Assembly (NCBI GenBank): GCA_033856235.1
Contig: JAWVFI010000151.1
Coordinates: 1-64,000, forward strand
Origin: DASXRU01 sp033856235
GTDB taxonomy: Bacteria; Acidobacteriota; Blastocatellia; Pyrinomonadales; Pyrinomonadaceae
Direction of reading: 5' to 3'
Length of the DNA stretch: 64,000 nt
The position numbers and the translations under genes were made by a program. The notes beneath the pieces were generated by a model. It saw only the letters and a list, made by a program, of their open reading frames with translations, was not told the origin of the DNA and made no database searches. Positions 62,882-64,000 of the stretch are shown here, in pieces (within the stretch, counting starts at the first letter, position 1; each line of letters opens with the position of its first letter).

Positions 62882-63888
62882 ACGGTTCCACTTCCCTTTC
62901 GTCCCCGCTCCTTCTTCTCTTTCGCCACAGTTCCCTTCCCATTCTCGCTGCGCGTCGTCCCCCGGGCCAGCAGATAAAGCACCGCCATTCGTACCGCAAC
63001 ACCATTGGCCACCTGATCGAGAATCAACGAGCGACCGCCATCCGCTATCTCGGACGAGATTTCGATGCCGCGGTTGATTGGGCCCGGATGCATCACAATC
63101 GCGTCAGCCGCGGCGCGCTGCAAATGATCGGGATGCAGGCCATAGTGGATCGCGTACTCCCGCATGGAGGGAAAAAACGCGGCTGACTGTCGTTCGCGCT
63201 GAATTCGCAAAATCATGACCACGTCAGCGCCGTCGATTGCGTCGTCGATGCGGCGCTCCAGACGAACGCCCTGTTCGACAAATTCCGCGAACTCCGCGGG
63301 CACAAGAGTTCCGGGGCCAGCCACGCTTACGGTCGCGCCGAGCTTGGTGAGCAGGTGGATGTTTGAGCGGGCTACGCGCGAATGCAGGATGTCGCCTATG
63401 ATGGCTACTTTTAAGCCCTCAATCCGGCCTTTCCGTTCGCGGATGGTGAGCGCGTCCAGCAGGGCCTGGGTCGGATGTTCGTGCGCGCCGTCGCCGGCAT
63501 TCACGATCGCAGCGCTGCACACCTGGGCCAGGTGATGCGGCGCGCCGGCCGCCGAGTGACGAATCACGATGCAGTCCGGGGCCATCGCTTCCAGGTTACG
63601 CGCTGTATCCATCAGCGTCTCGCCCTTCGAAACACTGGAGGTGGACACACTGATGTTGATGGCATCGGCGGAAAGACGTTTAGCCGCGATTTCAAATGAA
63701 GTGCGCGTGCGAGTCGAAGCCTCAAAGAAGAGGTTGATGACCGTGCGGCCGCGCAGTGCCGGCACCTTCTTGATTTGCCGTTTAGCGATATCCAGAAAAG
63801 ATTCGGCTGTATCCAGCAAACTAAGAATCTGCACGGGCGTTAACTCGCGAATCCCCAGCAGATGTTTTATTGATGTGGTGGCCGCCAT
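62866..63888 (-). CDS. pyrB: Aspartate carbamoyltransferase catalytic subunit
   Basis: Forms carbamoyl aspartate from carbamoyl phosphate and aspartate (340 aa). The carbamoyl-phosphate motif is INLFFEASTRTRTSFEIAAK with STRTR. HPTQALLDALTIRERKG, and GDILHSRVARSNIHLL supply active-site segments, and MHPGPINRGIEISSEIADG the late ligand. The C-terminus carries about 23 extra residues (TVAKEKKERGRKGSGTVSDN) that end inside a repeat arm, so it probably extends beyond the native end. Together with pyrC this is a pyrBC pair; pyrR and others would be upstream, outside the window. Confidence 0.95.
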   Translation of the reverse strand: MAATTSIKHLLGIRELTPVQILSLLDTAESFLDIAKRQIKKVPALRGRTVINLFFEASTRTRTSFEIAAKRLSADAINISVSTSSVSKGETLMDTARNLEAMAPDCIVIRHSAAGAPHHLAQVCSAAIVNAGDGAHEHPTQALLDALTIRERKGRIEGLKVAIIGDILHSRVARSNIHLLTKLGATVSVAGPGTLVPAEFAEFVEQGVRLERRIDDAIDGADVVMILRIQRERQSAAFFPSMREYAIHYGLHPDHLQRAAADAIVMHPGPINRGIEISSEIADGGRSLILDQVANGVAVRMAVLYLLARGTTRSENGKGTVAKEKKERGRKGSGTVSDNL

Positions 63889-63895
63889 CAGTTTG

Positions 63896-63972
63896 GTCCG
63901 ACAAAACTTCAGTTTGTCGTCCTCGTCCGATCCTGTTCCCGCTCCGGCACGACAAACTGAAGTTTGTCGGAC
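63896..63972. repeat. Palindrome pair upstream of pyrB
   Basis: Arms 63896-63919 (GGTCCGACAAAACTTCAGTT...) and 63950-63972 (CGACAAACTGAAGTTTGTCG...). Same family as 62822-62881; it lies 7 bp upstream of the pyrB start codon, inside the 5' leader. Confidence 0.88.
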
Positions 63973-64000
63973 TTTCGGCCTTGAGACACTAAAAAGGCGG

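Overview
The window looks like a chromosome segment of a Gram-negative soil-type bacterium, most likely an acidobacterium (Blastocatellia/Pyrinomonadaceae-like). This rests on an ADP-heptose/LPS cluster, an outer-membrane barrel protein, myo-inositol phosphate synthase, many secreted peptidases, DinB/VOC/YCII/DoxX small enzymes, and intergenic regions packed with long palindromic repeat pairs. The lineage is inference, because there is no rRNA in the window. The only RNA gene seen with confidence is tRNA-Leu(UAA). There is no phage, insertion sequence or CRISPR array.

Layout. 1-1721 (-): 5' part of a bifunctional penicillin-binding protein that runs off the left edge. 1911-14353 (+): a K+ channel, then a sugar/LPS cluster (epimerase, heptosyltransferase, GmhB, HldE kinase half, DUF3810 membrane protein, HldE nucleotidyltransferase half), an isoprenylcysteine methyltransferase-like protein, a DUF3108 protein, a glycerophosphodiesterase, inositol-3-phosphate synthase and a solitary Clp-type AAA+ ATPase. 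14438-22064 (-): HEAT-repeat protein, a small protein, membrane DnaJ, PepA, SmpB, GpsA, PlsY and a secreted M43 protease. 22271-28964 (mixed): cyclic-nucleotide-binding protein, a frameshifted DUF2442 gene, CinA, an isocitrate/isopropylmalate dehydrogenase, an M28 lipoprotein peptidase, a Fur regulator and a beta-lactamase-family protein.

29080-39489: tRNA-Leu, two tandem paralogous secreted proteins of unknown function, a STAS protein lacking the phosphorylatable serine, a lipoprotein, a TlpA-like thioredoxin, a protein with two metal-binding CPMHP modules, a hybrid histidine kinase and an outer-membrane protein. 39952-43968: a run of small stress/detoxification-type genes (DinB, VOC, YCII, DoxX, DUF2277). 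44227-50698: a 5'-3' exonuclease-like protein, then a minus-strand group with a DUF4956 membrane protein, an exported protein carrying a kinase-like catalytic loop, polyphosphate kinase and a metallophosphatase. 51054-60575 (-): beta-propeller protein, Kbp-like BON-LysM protein, DOPA dioxygenase, MsrA, GNAT, M64 peptidase, SnoaL-like protein and S9 peptidase. 61478-63888 (-): pyrB and pyrC.

The most unusual points are: (1) the exported kinase-like protein (HGDTKADN ... DMG) paired with a DUF4956 protein beside ppk; (2) the tandem secreted paralogues at 29309-31819; (3) at least 15 long intergenic palindrome pairs in a few sequence families, several of which supply the stop codons or last codons of flanking genes; (4) an orphan plus-strand intrinsic terminator at 61403-61447 that implies an unannotated transcript. 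Start codons were chosen from Shine-Dalgarno sites and family N-termini, and are noted where doubtful.
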